A stretch of 43,950 nucleotides of DNA from the NCBI GenBank assembly GCA_036897625.1, contig JAYMTA010000084.1, forward strand, positions 1 through 43,950, written 5' to 3'. The DNA is from Pelargonium cotyledonis (lineage: Eukaryota; Streptophyta; Magnoliopsida; Geraniales; Geraniaceae). Positions 33,501 through 43,950 of the stretch are shown here, piece after piece (the stretch's first letter is position 1; every line of letters begins with the position of its first letter). Below the pieces are notes generated by a model. It made no database searches. It was given only the letters and a program-made list of their open reading frames with translations, and was not told the origin of the DNA. A program made the translations under genes and the position numbers.

Positions 33501-35500
33501 GGGACTAATGCAATAAGCATTATATTCCAATCTAGTAGAAAACATGTGTACTGAAATGCAGTTTAGCTGCCTTATAGTATTTAATTTGGCACAGAAATTT
33601 CCCCATTAATACAATTATAGTTTTCAACCAGCACTCAGCTACCTAAGCAAAACAAGGAGAATCATGCCAAAAAAGAATATTGAAGGTGCCTCATAGAATT
33701 ATAATTTTCAGGTGCAACTTGTCAAGTATTTTGTAAAATAGTTTGTGTTTCATTCTGTTAAAGAAGGGTATCAAAAAGACTTTACATCCATCAAATTGAA
33801 ATTATTATGAACTGCACCATTTCACATGAAACTCAAGAACTAATATTTCTAGAATATTCTAACTGCGAACAACCATATCCATGTTCAAAACTCAACAAGA
33901 AAACAACTGAGGTGAGTCCGTACCAACAGCTTATGTCTGAAGTATTGCAAGATGCAGAAGTCAACACAGCCCCCCTGCTTCCCAAGACACCAATTTAAAA
34001 GTTTAGGTACAAGGCTATTGATTATGAAAAAAAGTAGATGTTTTTCTATAGAGTCATCAGAAGCTTCTACAAGACTGCTTTGCTCAACCAAGGAACAAAG
34101 TAACTGAACAAGGTTTCCCAGAAACATGATCTGTGGCTCTTCCCCACCAGCCTTTCTGACCAGCAATACGTCTGCAGCTGAGGTTTTTTGGACATCACCA
34201 TTTTGACCAGCATAAATCTTATCCAATAAATTCCAAGGCAAATTTGAAAGACAAGAACTGACGGCATGCAAGTAAACTTCCAATAGTTGGGAATCATCCT
34301 CTAGCTTCAAAAACTTCAGTATATTGCGCAAAACTCCAATAATGCCAGCCATTGTGGACCAGCCAGCACTTCTCAGCTTTGGCTTTAAAGCAAGAACAAA
34401 GATTGGCGAAACACATTGCGCATAGCCAGTTTCAGCTGTTGAAGAAGCCAAGAAACTTGAAAGTGTGTTGCTGAAGGCCAAATCTAGGGAAACACACAAC
34501 AGCTGAAAAACAACATCCCAGTTGCATCCCTACAGAACATATATACACAAAAAGATGAAGCTATTCTAGTATATAATCTTCAAAACACTAAATTTCAATG
34601 CAGTGAATTTCAACATACAGTTGCAGCAACAAACTCTGATATTCCAACAAGAACATTGCCCACCAAATGATAAACATACTGGCTGTCAACAGTAAGTAAA
34701 AATATCTGCCACACAACAGCAAACATCAGTAAGTCCACAAATCAGAGTACTGGCCAAAACTAGAGAAAAAAATGAAGGAAAACATCTTCTAATGTCAGAA
34801 CAAGCTTAGGATTTACATTGCATTCACTAAATGGTGATCTACAGTTAGGTTAGCACAAAACTGCATCGTTATACGATTCAATTCCCTATTCCTAAATCTT
34901 AAGCTAATCAGTCACTTTGAGCTGAAATGACAGCAAACACGTACCAAATCCGCAACAACCGTGGACAAACATTGTTGATCGTCATCATGTGGATGCAATT
35001 CACTAGAGCACTCACTGTTACAGGAAGATACTACCTCATCATCCTGTTCAAAGAATTATGATATAAACAAAAGCAATCCTCAACAACTCTACAAAAACTG
35101 AAATCAAGAAAGAGAGACTGACATTATTATAATCGGAGTCTGCATTGAGTTCTCGAGTCCATAGCTTAATTTCTCTCAGAATCTGAAACGGAAGTCGTTG
35201 AACGCCAGAGGAGTTAGGGTTGCAATCAGAAAAGAAAAAAAGAAAACGAGAACCAAAGGAAGATAAAATCACCTGAGATAGAGAAACCAGAAGATTCTTC
35301 TCCATCTCTTTGGTTAAGGAAGCTCCGTCCAGTTCCTGTAAATACAGCTCAAAAGCAATAAAATCAATCGGGAAAAGACGAATATATATGCTCAACAGTG
35401 TACAGGCGAACAGTAATAAACTTTAAAGACTCACGGTGTACGGACGAAGATATTCAGCGACCAGAAGGCAGAGACTCTTGCAATCAGAGATCGGAGACAT
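30521..35500 (-). CDS. Lines-family protein (LINS1-like), eleven exons, 704 aa
   Basis: Plant member of the family named after Drosophila lines (human LINS1); its plant role is not established. Exons, 5' to 3': 35500-35435, 35335-35273, 35182-35123, 35043-34945, 34705-34619, 34529-33924, 33157-32675, 31612-31551, 31462-31357, 31225-31146, 30923-30521. All are in phase and sum to 2115 bases. Recognisable family segments are YFRHKLLVLMIRLSF across exons 6-7, LYMHEDDLLFKVLLQL across 7-8, HVHNLFNPVHLFHIFLAELEYDHQVLLDYLISKDTG across 9-10 (split here by the intron), and the C-terminal LHQKSLFPYNPKVLLKR, matching the Lines N- and C-terminal domains. Intron 9 uses a GC donor. The last residues after VLLKR do not look conserved, so one more short exon may exist. 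The gene is divergent from the PPR gene, with 270 bases between start codons. Confidence 0.85.
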
Positions 35501-35770
35501 TTTCCGGCAACCGCTGTTCGTTTCAATGCGCATTTCACAAACGAGAGGAGCTAAACTGTTGTTTTGGCGCTGCCACGTTAAACGGTGCCGTTGTGAGGAA
35601 CTGCTTATGAAGTTGGCAGTTTGTGATATTATTAGAACTTAGTGGGGGCATTTTCGGTATTTAAACAAGTGATTGCGGTAGTTTAAATCCAAGGGTTTAT
35701 TTTGGCGGTTGAAGGTTGAAGGTTGAAGGTTGAAGCCTATGCTGCTCATTTTTCTCAACGGCCTTTTTTT
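35501..35770. promoter_or_regulatory. Short divergent promoter between the Lines-family and PPR genes
   Basis: Only 270 bases separate the two start codons, so both promoters and leaders must overlap here. The right half contains four perfect copies of GGTTGAA at 35707-35734. I see no strong TATA box. Confidence 0.6.
35707..35734 (+). repeat. Four tandem copies of GGTTGAA
   Basis: Perfect 7-base repeat (35707-35713, 35714-35720, 35721-35727, 35728-35734) lying 36 bases before the PPR start codon, probably in its leader. Such repeats can vary in copy number between individuals. Confidence 0.9.
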
Positions 35771-37531
35771 ATGCCACCATCTGAGTTTTTCGTACAAAAA
35801 TGCACCTCCGTGATCTCGCTGAAAGTGGCGCGTCAACTGCACGCTCTGATCCTCACGTCCACACCTGTGAAGAACCCATGTGTACACAACAAACTCGTCT
35901 CTATGTATGCAAGATGTGGGTCACTTGGGGACGCTCGCAAAGTGTTCGACGAAATGCCTCAAAGAAATCTCGTTTCTTTCAATGCACTCATTACAGTCTA
36001 TTCTCGAGTTCCTGATCATGCCCGTTTGGCCTTCAGAATATATGCCCAGTTGGAGAGCGAGTGCCTCAGACCAAATGGAATCACTTTCACAAGCCTATTG
36101 CGGGCATCTTCTTGGGTTGGAGATTGGTTGGTGGGCTCTATGCTTCATGCACAAGTCGTTAAGTTTGGTTTCTCGTGTAATACGTGTGTCCAAACCTCTC
36201 TGCTTGGAATGTACTCGGGTTGTGGGGATATGGGATCTGCGGAAAAGGTTTTTGATTGTATTGGTGATAAAGATGCGGTCTCGTGGAATTCTATGATATT
36301 TGAACATTTGAGGAACGATAGGATCGAGAAAGGGGTGTATCTCTTTAGGAGCATGGTGGGGAGTGGTTTTGTTCCTACCCAATTCACATTTTCAATGGTG
36401 TTGAATGCATGTAGCAGATTGGGTGATTTTGTTTGCGGCCAACTCATCCATGCTCAAGTGATTGTTTCTAATATATCACCTGATTTGCCTCTGCAAAATG
36501 CCTTGCTTGACATGTATTGCAACTGTGGTGAAACTGAAACAGCATTTTTCATATTCAGTAGAATGGAAAAGTGGGATTTGGTTTCTTGGAACACAATGAT
36601 AGCGGGGATTTCGGAGAATGGAGATGGAGAAACAGCCATGGATTTATTTGTCCTGTTGCAGAGAATATCTTTTCCTAAACCAGATGAGTGTACCTTTGCA
36701 TCCATCGTTTCTGCAACTGATGAACTCCCGGCTTTTGGGTATGGAAGACCTCTTCATGCCCAAGTCATTAAATCGGGATATGCAGGAAGTGTCTTCATAG
36801 GAAACAAACTAGTATCCATGTATTTCAAGAATTGTGAAACTGAATCTGCTTGTAAGGTTTTTTATTCAATACCACATAAGGATGTTGTTCTGTGGACTGA
36901 GATGATTATGGGCCATTCTAGACTGGCCGATGGGGAGAGTGCAATAAAGTTCGTCTGTGAAATGTGCCGGGAGGACCATAAAATTGATAGCTTTGCTCTG
37001 AGTGGAGCTTTGGGTGCATGTGCTGATTTTAAGGCATTGAAGCTAGGCGAGATGATTCATTCCAAGGCTGTAAAATCAGGATACGATGTTGAAATGTGTG
37101 TTTGTGGAGGTCTGATAGATATGTATGCCAAAAATGGTGACCTCCGAGCTGCTTGGTTGGTATTTTCCCGAGCCTCAAACCCAGATTTGAAGTGCTGGAA
37201 CTCAATGATTGGAGGATATAGTCACCACGGGATGGCAGAAGAGGCACTGAAGCTCTTTCATGGGATTTCAAACCAGGGTCTAAAACCAGACAAAATTACG
37301 TTTTTGACTATGCTCTCTGGTTGCAGGCACTGTGGGTTAGTTGAAGTAGGAAAGTTCTTGTGGAACTATATGAAGGAAAATGGTGTTGCTCCAGGACCCG
37401 ATCATTATTCTTGCATGGTGAGCTTGTTAAGTTTTGCAGGAATGCTGGATGAGGCACGGGCAATGATTATTGGAACGCCGTTTTGTGAAGATCAATTAAA
37501 CTATGGAGAACATGGTAAATACAAATTTTGA
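35771..37531 (+). CDS. PLS-class pentatricopeptide repeat protein, At3g50420-like, C-terminally truncated (586 aa)
   Basis: PPR proteins bind organelle RNA, each repeat contacting one base, in mitochondria or plastids. The ATG at 35771 is the first in frame; the frame is open further upstream without an ATG. Repeats start near residue 15 and continue to about 560, with signatures such as HALI, NKLVSMYARCGSLGDARKVFDEMP, NALLDMYCNCG, DVVLWTEMI, SNPDLKCWNSMIGGYSHHGM and DHYSCMVSLL. The order follows Arabidopsis At3g50420 closely from memory. The gene is intronless, as is usual. The family continues about 100 residues further with the E motif, but here the frame ends early (KYKF, TGA at 37529-37531) after loss of the LWRTLLSAC-type segment. 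I see no clear targeting peptide, so the true N-terminus is uncertain. It may be a young pseudogene or a functional E-less protein. Confidence 0.85.
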   Translation: MPPSEFFVQKCTSVISLKVARQLHALILTSTPVKNPCVHNKLVSMYARCGSLGDARKVFDEMPQRNLVSFNALITVYSRVPDHARLAFRIYAQLESECLRPNGITFTSLLRASSWVGDWLVGSMLHAQVVKFGFSCNTCVQTSLLGMYSGCGDMGSAEKVFDCIGDKDAVSWNSMIFEHLRNDRIEKGVYLFRSMVGSGFVPTQFTFSMVLNACSRLGDFVCGQLIHAQVIVSNISPDLPLQNALLDMYCNCGETETAFFIFSRMEKWDLVSWNTMIAGISENGDGETAMDLFVLLQRISFPKPDECTFASIVSATDELPAFGYGRPLHAQVIKSGYAGSVFIGNKLVSMYFKNCETESACKVFYSIPHKDVVLWTEMIMGHSRLADGESAIKFVCEMCREDHKIDSFALSGALGACADFKALKLGEMIHSKAVKSGYDVEMCVCGGLIDMYAKNGDLRAAWLVFSRASNPDLKCWNSMIGGYSHHGMAEEALKLFHGISNQGLKPDKITFLTMLSGCRHCGLVEVGKFLWNYMKENGVAPGPDHYSCMVSLLSFAGMLDEARAMIIGTPFCEDQLNYGEHGKYKF

Positions 37532-37710
37532 AATAGGAGTTCATGCAGCAAAGTAGGTACTAATTCGAGATAGAGGACAAGGCAACCTATAATCTTCTCT
37601 CAAATCTTTATGCTGCTGCAGGGAGATGGGATGGTGTTGCAGAAATAAGGAAGAAAATGAGAGGATTAATGTTGAAAAAGGATCCAGGATTGAGCTTGAT
37701 TGAGACCTAG
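37532..37710 (+). pseudogene. Decayed E-motif remnant of the PPR gene
   Basis: Downstream of the PPR stop, other frames still read family sequence: VNTNFEIGVHAAK then TAG, and, in yet another frame, [25 protein letters not shown] and [10 protein letters not shown] followed by TAG at 37708-37710. At least two frameshifts and one internal stop separate these pieces from the main ORF. The usual Trp of PGLSWIEV is Leu. This was coding sequence until recently. Confidence 0.8.
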
Positions 37711-38529
37711 ATTTTCATGTATTCTCTTTCACTATCACACCACAGGAGTTGGTGTAGCCTGCACTGAACTGCATATGATATGATCAATTTGACTCTTGGG
37801 AAGATATATTTTTTGCATACATGCTTTGTCCAGAGCTTCACAATGTCATTCATCGCAATGCACGAAGAGCTACAATATGTTGCTTCTATTTATAAGATAA
37901 TTTCCTGTTTATCCGTTTCTTCCTCTCGTTTCTGAGATTACACAATTTCTTGGTCATGGACATTGAACCAGGACTGCCCTTTCTGAGGAATTGATTGTAT
38001 TTCATAGTCAAAATTTTGTAAAATTAAATGCAATGAAATGACAATGCTTATCAAACTTCAGAAGTTGGCACTGATCCAGAGATGTTACATTGAAATAAAG
38101 AGGTTAGTGAACAAACAGATCTACATATTGCAACGAATACTAGTTGATTACTCGATTCAGTATGCTTGATACAAAGAAATACGGTTACAGTTTTCATCTC
38201 TAGAGCATCGCGAAACACAAATCTAAATGGTATTCTACAACATTACGATAAGATGGAGTTCATAATAAATCTGTTGAACATTCAACAACTCGGACAGGAA
38301 GCAACTAAGAATGTCAAGACAAGGCCACACTCGAACTTCAAATCTATTTTTCTCGGACTCAGTAAAACATCATGGAGACCCCGTAACATCCCGTTAGAAA
38401 AAAACCTGCTTAATGCATTGCATAGAGCAAAGAACAGATCATTGGCAGGAACTGCATGCATCTCTTGAGCAAAAATTCATTTGGAGTGAATAAAAGGTTG
38501 CCTCCCAACTTCAGGAACTGAGACAGTTA
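37711..38529. other. Intergenic between convergent PPR and NUP58 genes
   Basis: It should hold both 3' untranslated regions. An open frame at 38166-38468 (+) is antisense to the NUP58 3' untranslated region and has no recognisable content. Confidence 0.5.
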
Positions 38530-41500
38530 CTATCGCCGTGCAGTTCGAGATTTTGGTCTCGCTGATTTCTGCGAGTACACAAAACACAAAAAATGTTGTG
38601 ACCATTGATTAAGTGAGCTTCAAAATAAATGCTGACAGCAAAATATGAATTCAAACAAATATTGAGTCAATTTTAAATATCTAGAATTGCTGTATTTTTA
38701 ATATCCATCAATCCTTGATAATCAATATGTAACCAAGATGGATTAGATCCCTTTTGACTTAGAATATCAATATAACCTTGCTTTAACCAGTTATCTACGA
38801 CATTGACCCAATGAACGTTCATGATGGATCCTACCTGAAACTAAGATGATCTAGTTACAATGGAAACACAAATGCATGATTCTCCCACATTTTTGTTCTC
38901 ATTTTTCTATAGCATGGAGATAGCTAACCCAGAATAAATTAACAAGTTCAAAACAAATTTACTCACAGATGCAGCTCCAAAGCTAGACCCAGATGCTGTA
39001 GCACTGGCACCTGAAAAGAGAATTAAATATGAATATCAAAATAATAATAAATGCCAAAAGCAGTTGTTAATATCTCACCAGTAGAATTCAGTTTTGCACA
39101 ATAAATAAACAAACAGAAGTACAAATGAGAACTAAAAACTAAAACATATTATAAACCATCAAGATTGACACCTTTTCTTTTTCTGTTAAAGTTCAATACA
39201 TAATAGAACTAAAAGGACTTACCAGAAGCAAATGGTGTAGAGAAAAGTGAATTTCCAGCAGGAGTGGTAGAACCAAAAGAAGGAGCAGTATTGCCAAACA
39301 AAGAGGGAGCTGAAGCAGAGCCAAACAAAGATGTTGATGAGGAACCAAATAGTGATGGTTGAGATGAAGGTGCAGATGATCCAAATAGAGAGGATACTGG
39401 GGCAGAGGTGCTTGGCGTTGCAAAGAGAGATGACATAGAAGAAGACGGAGCAGAAGCTGGTGTGCTAAATAGTGAGAAACTGCTCCCTGATGATGTTGAT
39501 GCAGCTGCTGCAGTTGTCTGTGGAGCTGTTGACGCCCCCGGAGCTGCAGAGCTAGGAAGCAATCCAGCAACTTGAGTTGATGGTTGTGAAGGTGCCGGCA
39601 AATGCAAAGTTGGATGAACTCTCTTCGCAGCTGCTTCTTGTCTGGCTGTTTCCCGTCTATCAGCCTCAAGAAATGGATCATTTCCACCCCCTCGACGGCG
39701 CTGGTCAGCAAGATATGCGGTTTTCATTGATTCTATATACTGATGAATGCTCTCCACCTAGAAATACACAAGGTTACACGTTACAATTCAGAATGAAAAT
39801 AGCAACCTGATAATTTCTTCTTTAGGGGTGGGGGGTGTCTATGAAACACAAGTAGCTCCACACTTTACATTGACTGACCACAAGAGAGGCAACTACAACC
39901 ACACGAACTAGCAAATAAATAGAATAATATAAATCAAAAGAGTGGTATTCTAGCAACTAATTCCGGAAATATCACTGCTTTAAAGTCTATATCACCATTA
40001 ATATGAGTACGAAGTTTCTCAATGGCTTACAGCACTCTCAAACAGGGATCTCAAAGACAAGGGAAAAAGAAAATAATTCCAAAATTATATACATTTAAAA
40101 GAATTTCTTTATCACTTGACTCGGTTCAACAAAGAATAGATCATACAACTGTCCCTATCAAAAGAATTATTATAAAGAAAATTTTAACACCACTCGTACC
40201 AGCATTGTTCACAATATACAATCATAGACGGCATAATTATAGATGGAAGTATGAAATCTTATGAAGAATTCTACACTCGTGAACTTTATGATACATATAA
40301 ACTTGTAAAGTAATAAACTAACAATTCACTTTTGTTTACCTTGGCAGCCACATGAACAAAAAAGTCATGCACATTTGACAATACTTTTGGAAGAGACTGA
40401 TGTAATGAGGAACCAGGATTCGAAGAGTTCCTCTCAGAATCTAATAGAAGCAGTTGCTCCAACTCTTCAATCCATTGGCGGCACTGACCAAGGTACTTCT
40501 CAAACCTGGCAACTGTCTGCTGTAAAAAGGGAGATGGTTTTTTGGGGAGCCCATTATAGAAATCATAAACTGGCACGATAGAGGAAGCTGGCTGACTACT
40601 TGAACTTGGATTCACAGTTGCTCCAGGAGCCTGTGATGGTGCAGTGGCATTTGACGCACCTCTTGTATTTTGATGAAGGAACCTTGGTTGTAGCATCATG
40701 AATGACCGAACAGCAACCTCTGTGTTCCGTAACATATCTTTTGCATTAGCCATCAGCTCTTGCAGCAGAGCTTTCTGTCGTTCCATGGAAGTAGTAATTC
40801 CCCCTAGTTCCTGACAAAAGACTTGACAATGTCAACTATCACATTGAAAATTGGAATTGACATTACCTCACAAATCCACCAATAGAATTTGAGAAACAAA
40901 GTTTTGCAAGTGACCCTAATAAAGATTTTGCATTTAACAATTCATGGTTTATAATACTCAAGAAGTATTAGTAGACATAACATGCAAAGTTGCATACTAA
41001 ACATTAAAAATGGAGGTCAGTATACTAGCAAATGAACCAAAAAACATAAGATATAGTGACACATCAATTATCCTAAATATTACTTCTAGACATGAGTTAC
41101 CATGTATACAAGTTTGTCTCGAACCAGGGAATATTAATGCTGATGATGATAACAAATCAGTTCAGCCACATTCAGTGATAACATGGGTGTAAGACTTTCT
41201 TTTACGTAATGAATGAATGAATTTCAGAATTTCCTTCCAGCGGAGTTCTAAAAGGAAATTTTGATTCCACATATTTAACTACAGATCATGGATGAGGAAT
41301 GAGAGAGGATGCTGAAAACGATAAATCTTACTTGAAAACAAGAACTATGGAATTATGTTATGATGAACTTTTAAGGAGTTATACCAAGAGCAGAACATCC
41401 AAGGTTATATTAAGAGTGCAAGCTTTAGGGTGGTTAGTGTTTGAAGATACAATAATAACAACTGATGGGGTTTAGAAAAGATCCACAACCACCCTCTAGG

Positions 41501-42887
41501 GTGACTGCTCAAATAGGTTCCATCTCTATGTGTCAAACAGTTTATGAACTTAGAATCAGCAGAACCGTCATGCATTGGGTTCACTACAACACCTGTAAAT
41601 ATGGCATCGGCAAGATGCCTCAATGAATACATCTTGATAGTTGATATGAACTGATTCTGTTTTCAAGTAAAGATTTTATGTGATAGTTACTGTGAACACC
41701 GAGAAAGGCAATTTTTACCTAACACATATAACTCGGCAAGATGGCCTCGAAGAATTATTACAGAAAATGTGCTGCATAAAGCATCATTACTTTGATTTTA
41801 TTAAAAAGCCAAAAGAAGATGATGCATAAACCCTGCTACCTGCAAAGAACATTGCTTTTGTGCCTATGAACTAGCATTCATGTATTCATCTATCACGTCT
41901 AATCTTGGCCACGTATCAAGCATACACATTGCAGGCAGTCAGCCAGGCCAACAATAAAATTTATTTCAGGAGACAGCAAAGCCTTGAAATGTAGGCAACT
42001 GGTAAATGTCATAATGAATTACTGAGGCATAACTAAACACAGAAGTCAGAGTAAAACAAACTAAATCAACTAAAAGAGTAAACCTGAACAAGGTGGCTTG
42101 CATCAAGCTCGAACCCATCATTCGAGACAGAAGAATCATAAAGACGGCTACACTGATCTAGCCTTTGGCTCTCATCTCTGTACTCTAGTATCCGCTCCCT
42201 ATTAAGAGGAAAACAATATCAAGCAATTCAAATACCATACAGATGATCATTCAAAATATGATGTTGATACAATAGTCTATCCATCAACCATCTAACTCAA
42301 CCAAATGCAACATACTCCAGTTAGCTGGCAAAAATGTTAAATTTTGATCAAAATCCAAAGTTTCTTTGTCTCTTCTCCAAATTCAAATCAAGGAAACAGA
42401 GTCTAAACCTCCATTGGATGTCATTGACAATTTACTGGAAAAAAGGACAAGATTTTGTTCACCTAAATTATTCACCATGATTTTTTGTATTCCAATTACA
42501 AAATAAATATATGAAAACCAAAATATTGATTTCTTTTCTTTCACATGCTACATTAAACCATCAACCAAAAAATCATATGAATAAACCTCATAAAGAGAAA
42601 TCCAGAGAAATGCCGAATTGAACGTACTCAATCTGAAGAAGAACTTTCTGGGAATCTGGGTGGAGATCTGCCCATTTTGTGCTGTAATTCGCCGGAGCCT
42701 TGTCGTTGGTAAAGAGAAACAATTGCTGCTGTTGCTGCTGCTGCTGTTGCTGAAACTGTTGCTGCTGCTGTTGCTGGAAAAATGGAGTAGCCTGTTGAAA
42801 TGATTGCTGTTGCTGAGGCTGAAACAGCTGCTGCTGCTGCTGTGGCTGTTGTTGCTGCTGCGGCGTAGAGAACAACGAGAATGACAT
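38530..42887 (-). CDS. NUP58: Nucleoporin NUP58 (NUP58/45-like), six exons, 487 aa
   Basis: FG nucleoporin of the central-channel NUP62-NUP58-NUP54 complex at the nuclear pore. Exons, 5' to 3': 42887-42628, 42198-42084, 40810-40340, 39757-39223, 39010-38967 and 38568-38530. All join in phase with GT-AG introns (1464 bases). The N-terminus MSFSLFSTP is followed by a Gln-rich tract (about residues 10-55), then LFLFTNDKAPANYSTKW, a coiled-coil core over roughly residues 85-330 (LEYRDESQRLDQC, MLRNTEVAVRSFMMLQPRF, VHDFFVHVAAKVESIHQYIE), and a Ser/Ala/Thr-rich tail with FG repeats (four SLFG, two SFG). It ends in basic RPKSRTARR. All of this agrees with Arabidopsis NUP58. Introns 2 and 3 are long (1273 and 582 bases) and hold nothing recognisable. 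Confidence 0.94.
42719..42860 (-). repeat. CAG/CAA glutamine-codon repeats in NUP58 exon 1
   Basis: Interrupted runs of CAG and CAA codons on the coding strand encode stretches of up to ten Gln. Mixed codons suggest moderate stability, but length differences between alleles are likely. Confidence 0.8.
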
Positions 42888-43004
42888 TGCGCTTCTGGTC
42901 CCGAATCAGCCTTATTCGGAATTCGCCGAAGCTTTTACAGATAACGATTTAGACAAATTGTGATCGTGTCTGGATTTGAAGATGGAACTGAAATACCCTC
43001 TGCA

Positions 43005-43255
43005 AAACCCTAGAGAGGGAAAACAAGAGGAAGACGAAAGTAAAAAGACCCGCCTTGACTATTTGGTTTTGGAAATTTGTGGAGAAGGCGTTGTAATTGT
43101 TGGTATTTGCTACTAGGGACACTTATTATATATGTTTTCTATTTCAGCCCTTCTGTCAAAAGCATCTTCAGATTGCTCGGAAAGACGGAAATGGGCTTAT
43201 CAAGGGCCCAATATGGTTCATAAGTCTTCATTTAGCCCTTTACAGTTAGTGGGCT
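43005..43255 (-). promoter_or_regulatory. NUP58 promoter motifs: telo-box and site II elements
   Basis: AAACCCTA at 43005-43012 (telo-box) lies in the leader region. TGGGCT at 43192-43197, GGCCCA at 43205-43210 and TGGGCT at 43250-43255 are site II motifs. The combination is typical of plant genes expressed in dividing cells. Exact transcription start unknown. Confidence 0.5.
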
Positions 43256-43871
43256 GGTCAATAAATTGTAGCCGACCCCAAAACTAGGTTGTAGCTCAAT
43301 CTGAAGGAAACTATTTCTCTACTTTCTGCAGTTCTTTTGTCCAAATGTTTCTTTTGAATCAATCATTTTTACTTGCGTCATTTTTATTAACCAAACCCAA
43401 ATTTAGCAGATTCAATTTGATTGATTAGTCTTGTTTTTTCCGTTAGTTTCGGGTCATCTCATTTGATCCACTTGCAAACACCTAGTTATCATTACTACCT
43501 TCTCGATGAAGATTGCGGTATGTCATGTGTTACTAAAACTTTAGTTTTGCCTTTCTGTTTCATAAGTTTTGATTTGTTTTCTCTTATTTGAAATTTTGTT
43601 GCGTTGTGAATTTTGATGTTTTTCAAGTCATAGAAGCCGTGAAGACTGAGTGAGAGGATAACAATGTCTTCTGTTTGGTTGTGGGTGACATTTTGAATCT
43701 TATTGAGCAATTTACTAGTATAATTTTCGTTGGTCAATAGATCTGCGAACAAGTGACTTATGTTTCAATAAATCACCGTGTTTTGAGTCAAACTTAGACA
43801 GGTGAATACACCTATAGACTCTCACTCATTTGTTAACTAAACCGTACATAAATTCTTGGATTAAAGGCAAT
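43256..43871. other. Upstream of NUP58, no gene recognised
   Basis: AT-rich DNA. A minus-strand open frame at 43495-43752 has no recognisable family features and is probably chance. Confidence 0.5.
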
Positions 43872-43950
43872 TTTAGTACCCAAACTTTGGGGTAAGTTCA
43901 GATTTAGTACATGATCTTTTATTGTTCCAGATTTAGTACTTGAACTTCAA
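43872..43950 (+). repeat. Phased TTTAGTAC repeat at the window edge
   Basis: TTTAGTAC occurs at 43872-43879, 43903-43910 and 43932-43939, spaced 31 and 29 bases, each followed by a variant of (C)AAACTT or TTGAACTT. Dispersed repeats of the type 'TTTAGTACC-AAACTT' are common in plant intergenic DNA. The element continues beyond the window, so its class is open. Confidence 0.5.

Noticed and set aside
35723-35770. Extended N-terminus of the PPR protein
   Set aside because: It would start at TTG inside the GGTTGAA repeats; the ATG at 35771 is the first proper start.
39193-39711. 172-codon Leu/His/Gln-rich minus-strand frame
   Set aside because: Shifted shadow of NUP58 exon 4; the correct frame shows the FG repeats and conserved DQRRRG and EADRRET segments.
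1-43950. CRISPR array, prophage or bacterial mobile element
   Set aside because: No regularly spaced repeats with unique spacers, no bacterial-style gene packing, and all genes are plant genes with introns or plant-specific families.

Overview
The window is nuclear DNA of a flowering plant, most likely a eudicot. It is AT-rich, the genes are split by many short GT-AG introns, and the products belong to plant families (Dof factor, SKU5-like cupredoxin, SABP2-type methylesterases, a PLS-class PPR protein, plant ATG101 and NUP58). I cannot name the species. Nothing in it is bacterial, plasmid or CRISPR-like.

Layout. 1-598 (+) is the 3' end of a pollen-type L-ascorbate-oxidase-homolog (NTP303/Bp10/SKS) gene. 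2012-3097 (-) is a Dof zinc-finger transcription factor with a TATA box and a possible upstream ORF. About 11 kb follow with no convincing protein gene; this stretch holds a 5'-truncated LINE-type retroposon with a target-site duplication (5928-6214), a hairpin, and signs of a spliced minus-strand transcript near 13.3-13.96 kb. 14310-18986 (+) is ATG101 in seven exons. 19585-20472 (+) is an intronless membrane-anchored protein of unknown function.

20614-29515 (-) is a tandem array of five methylesterase (MES/SABP2-like) genes plus a sixth exon relic. Only one copy (C, 23637-24620) keeps an intact reading frame and a full Ser-Asp-His triad. Copy D is open but has Tyr in place of the catalytic His. 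Copies A and B share a nonsense codon at the homologous site in exon 2. Copy E has a stop two codons before the catalytic His. The sixth relic abuts an Au-like SINE.

30521-35500 (-) is a plant Lines-family (LINS1-like) gene in eleven exons with one GC-AG intron. It is divergent from 35771-37531 (+), an intronless PPR gene whose C-terminal E region has decayed. 38530-42887 (-) is nucleoporin NUP58 in six exons, with telo-box and site II promoter motifs. The right edge holds a short phased repeat.

The genes do not form a pathway. The set is a normal mixture of housekeeping genes (autophagy initiation, nuclear pore, Lines, organelle RNA processing), a developmental regulator, and a fast-evolving esterase array. 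I found no undescribed system. The best leads are the ordered loss of catalytic residues along the array, the retroposon structures, and the unusual introns. All exon borders are my own reading of splice consensus and family conservation, without transcript data.
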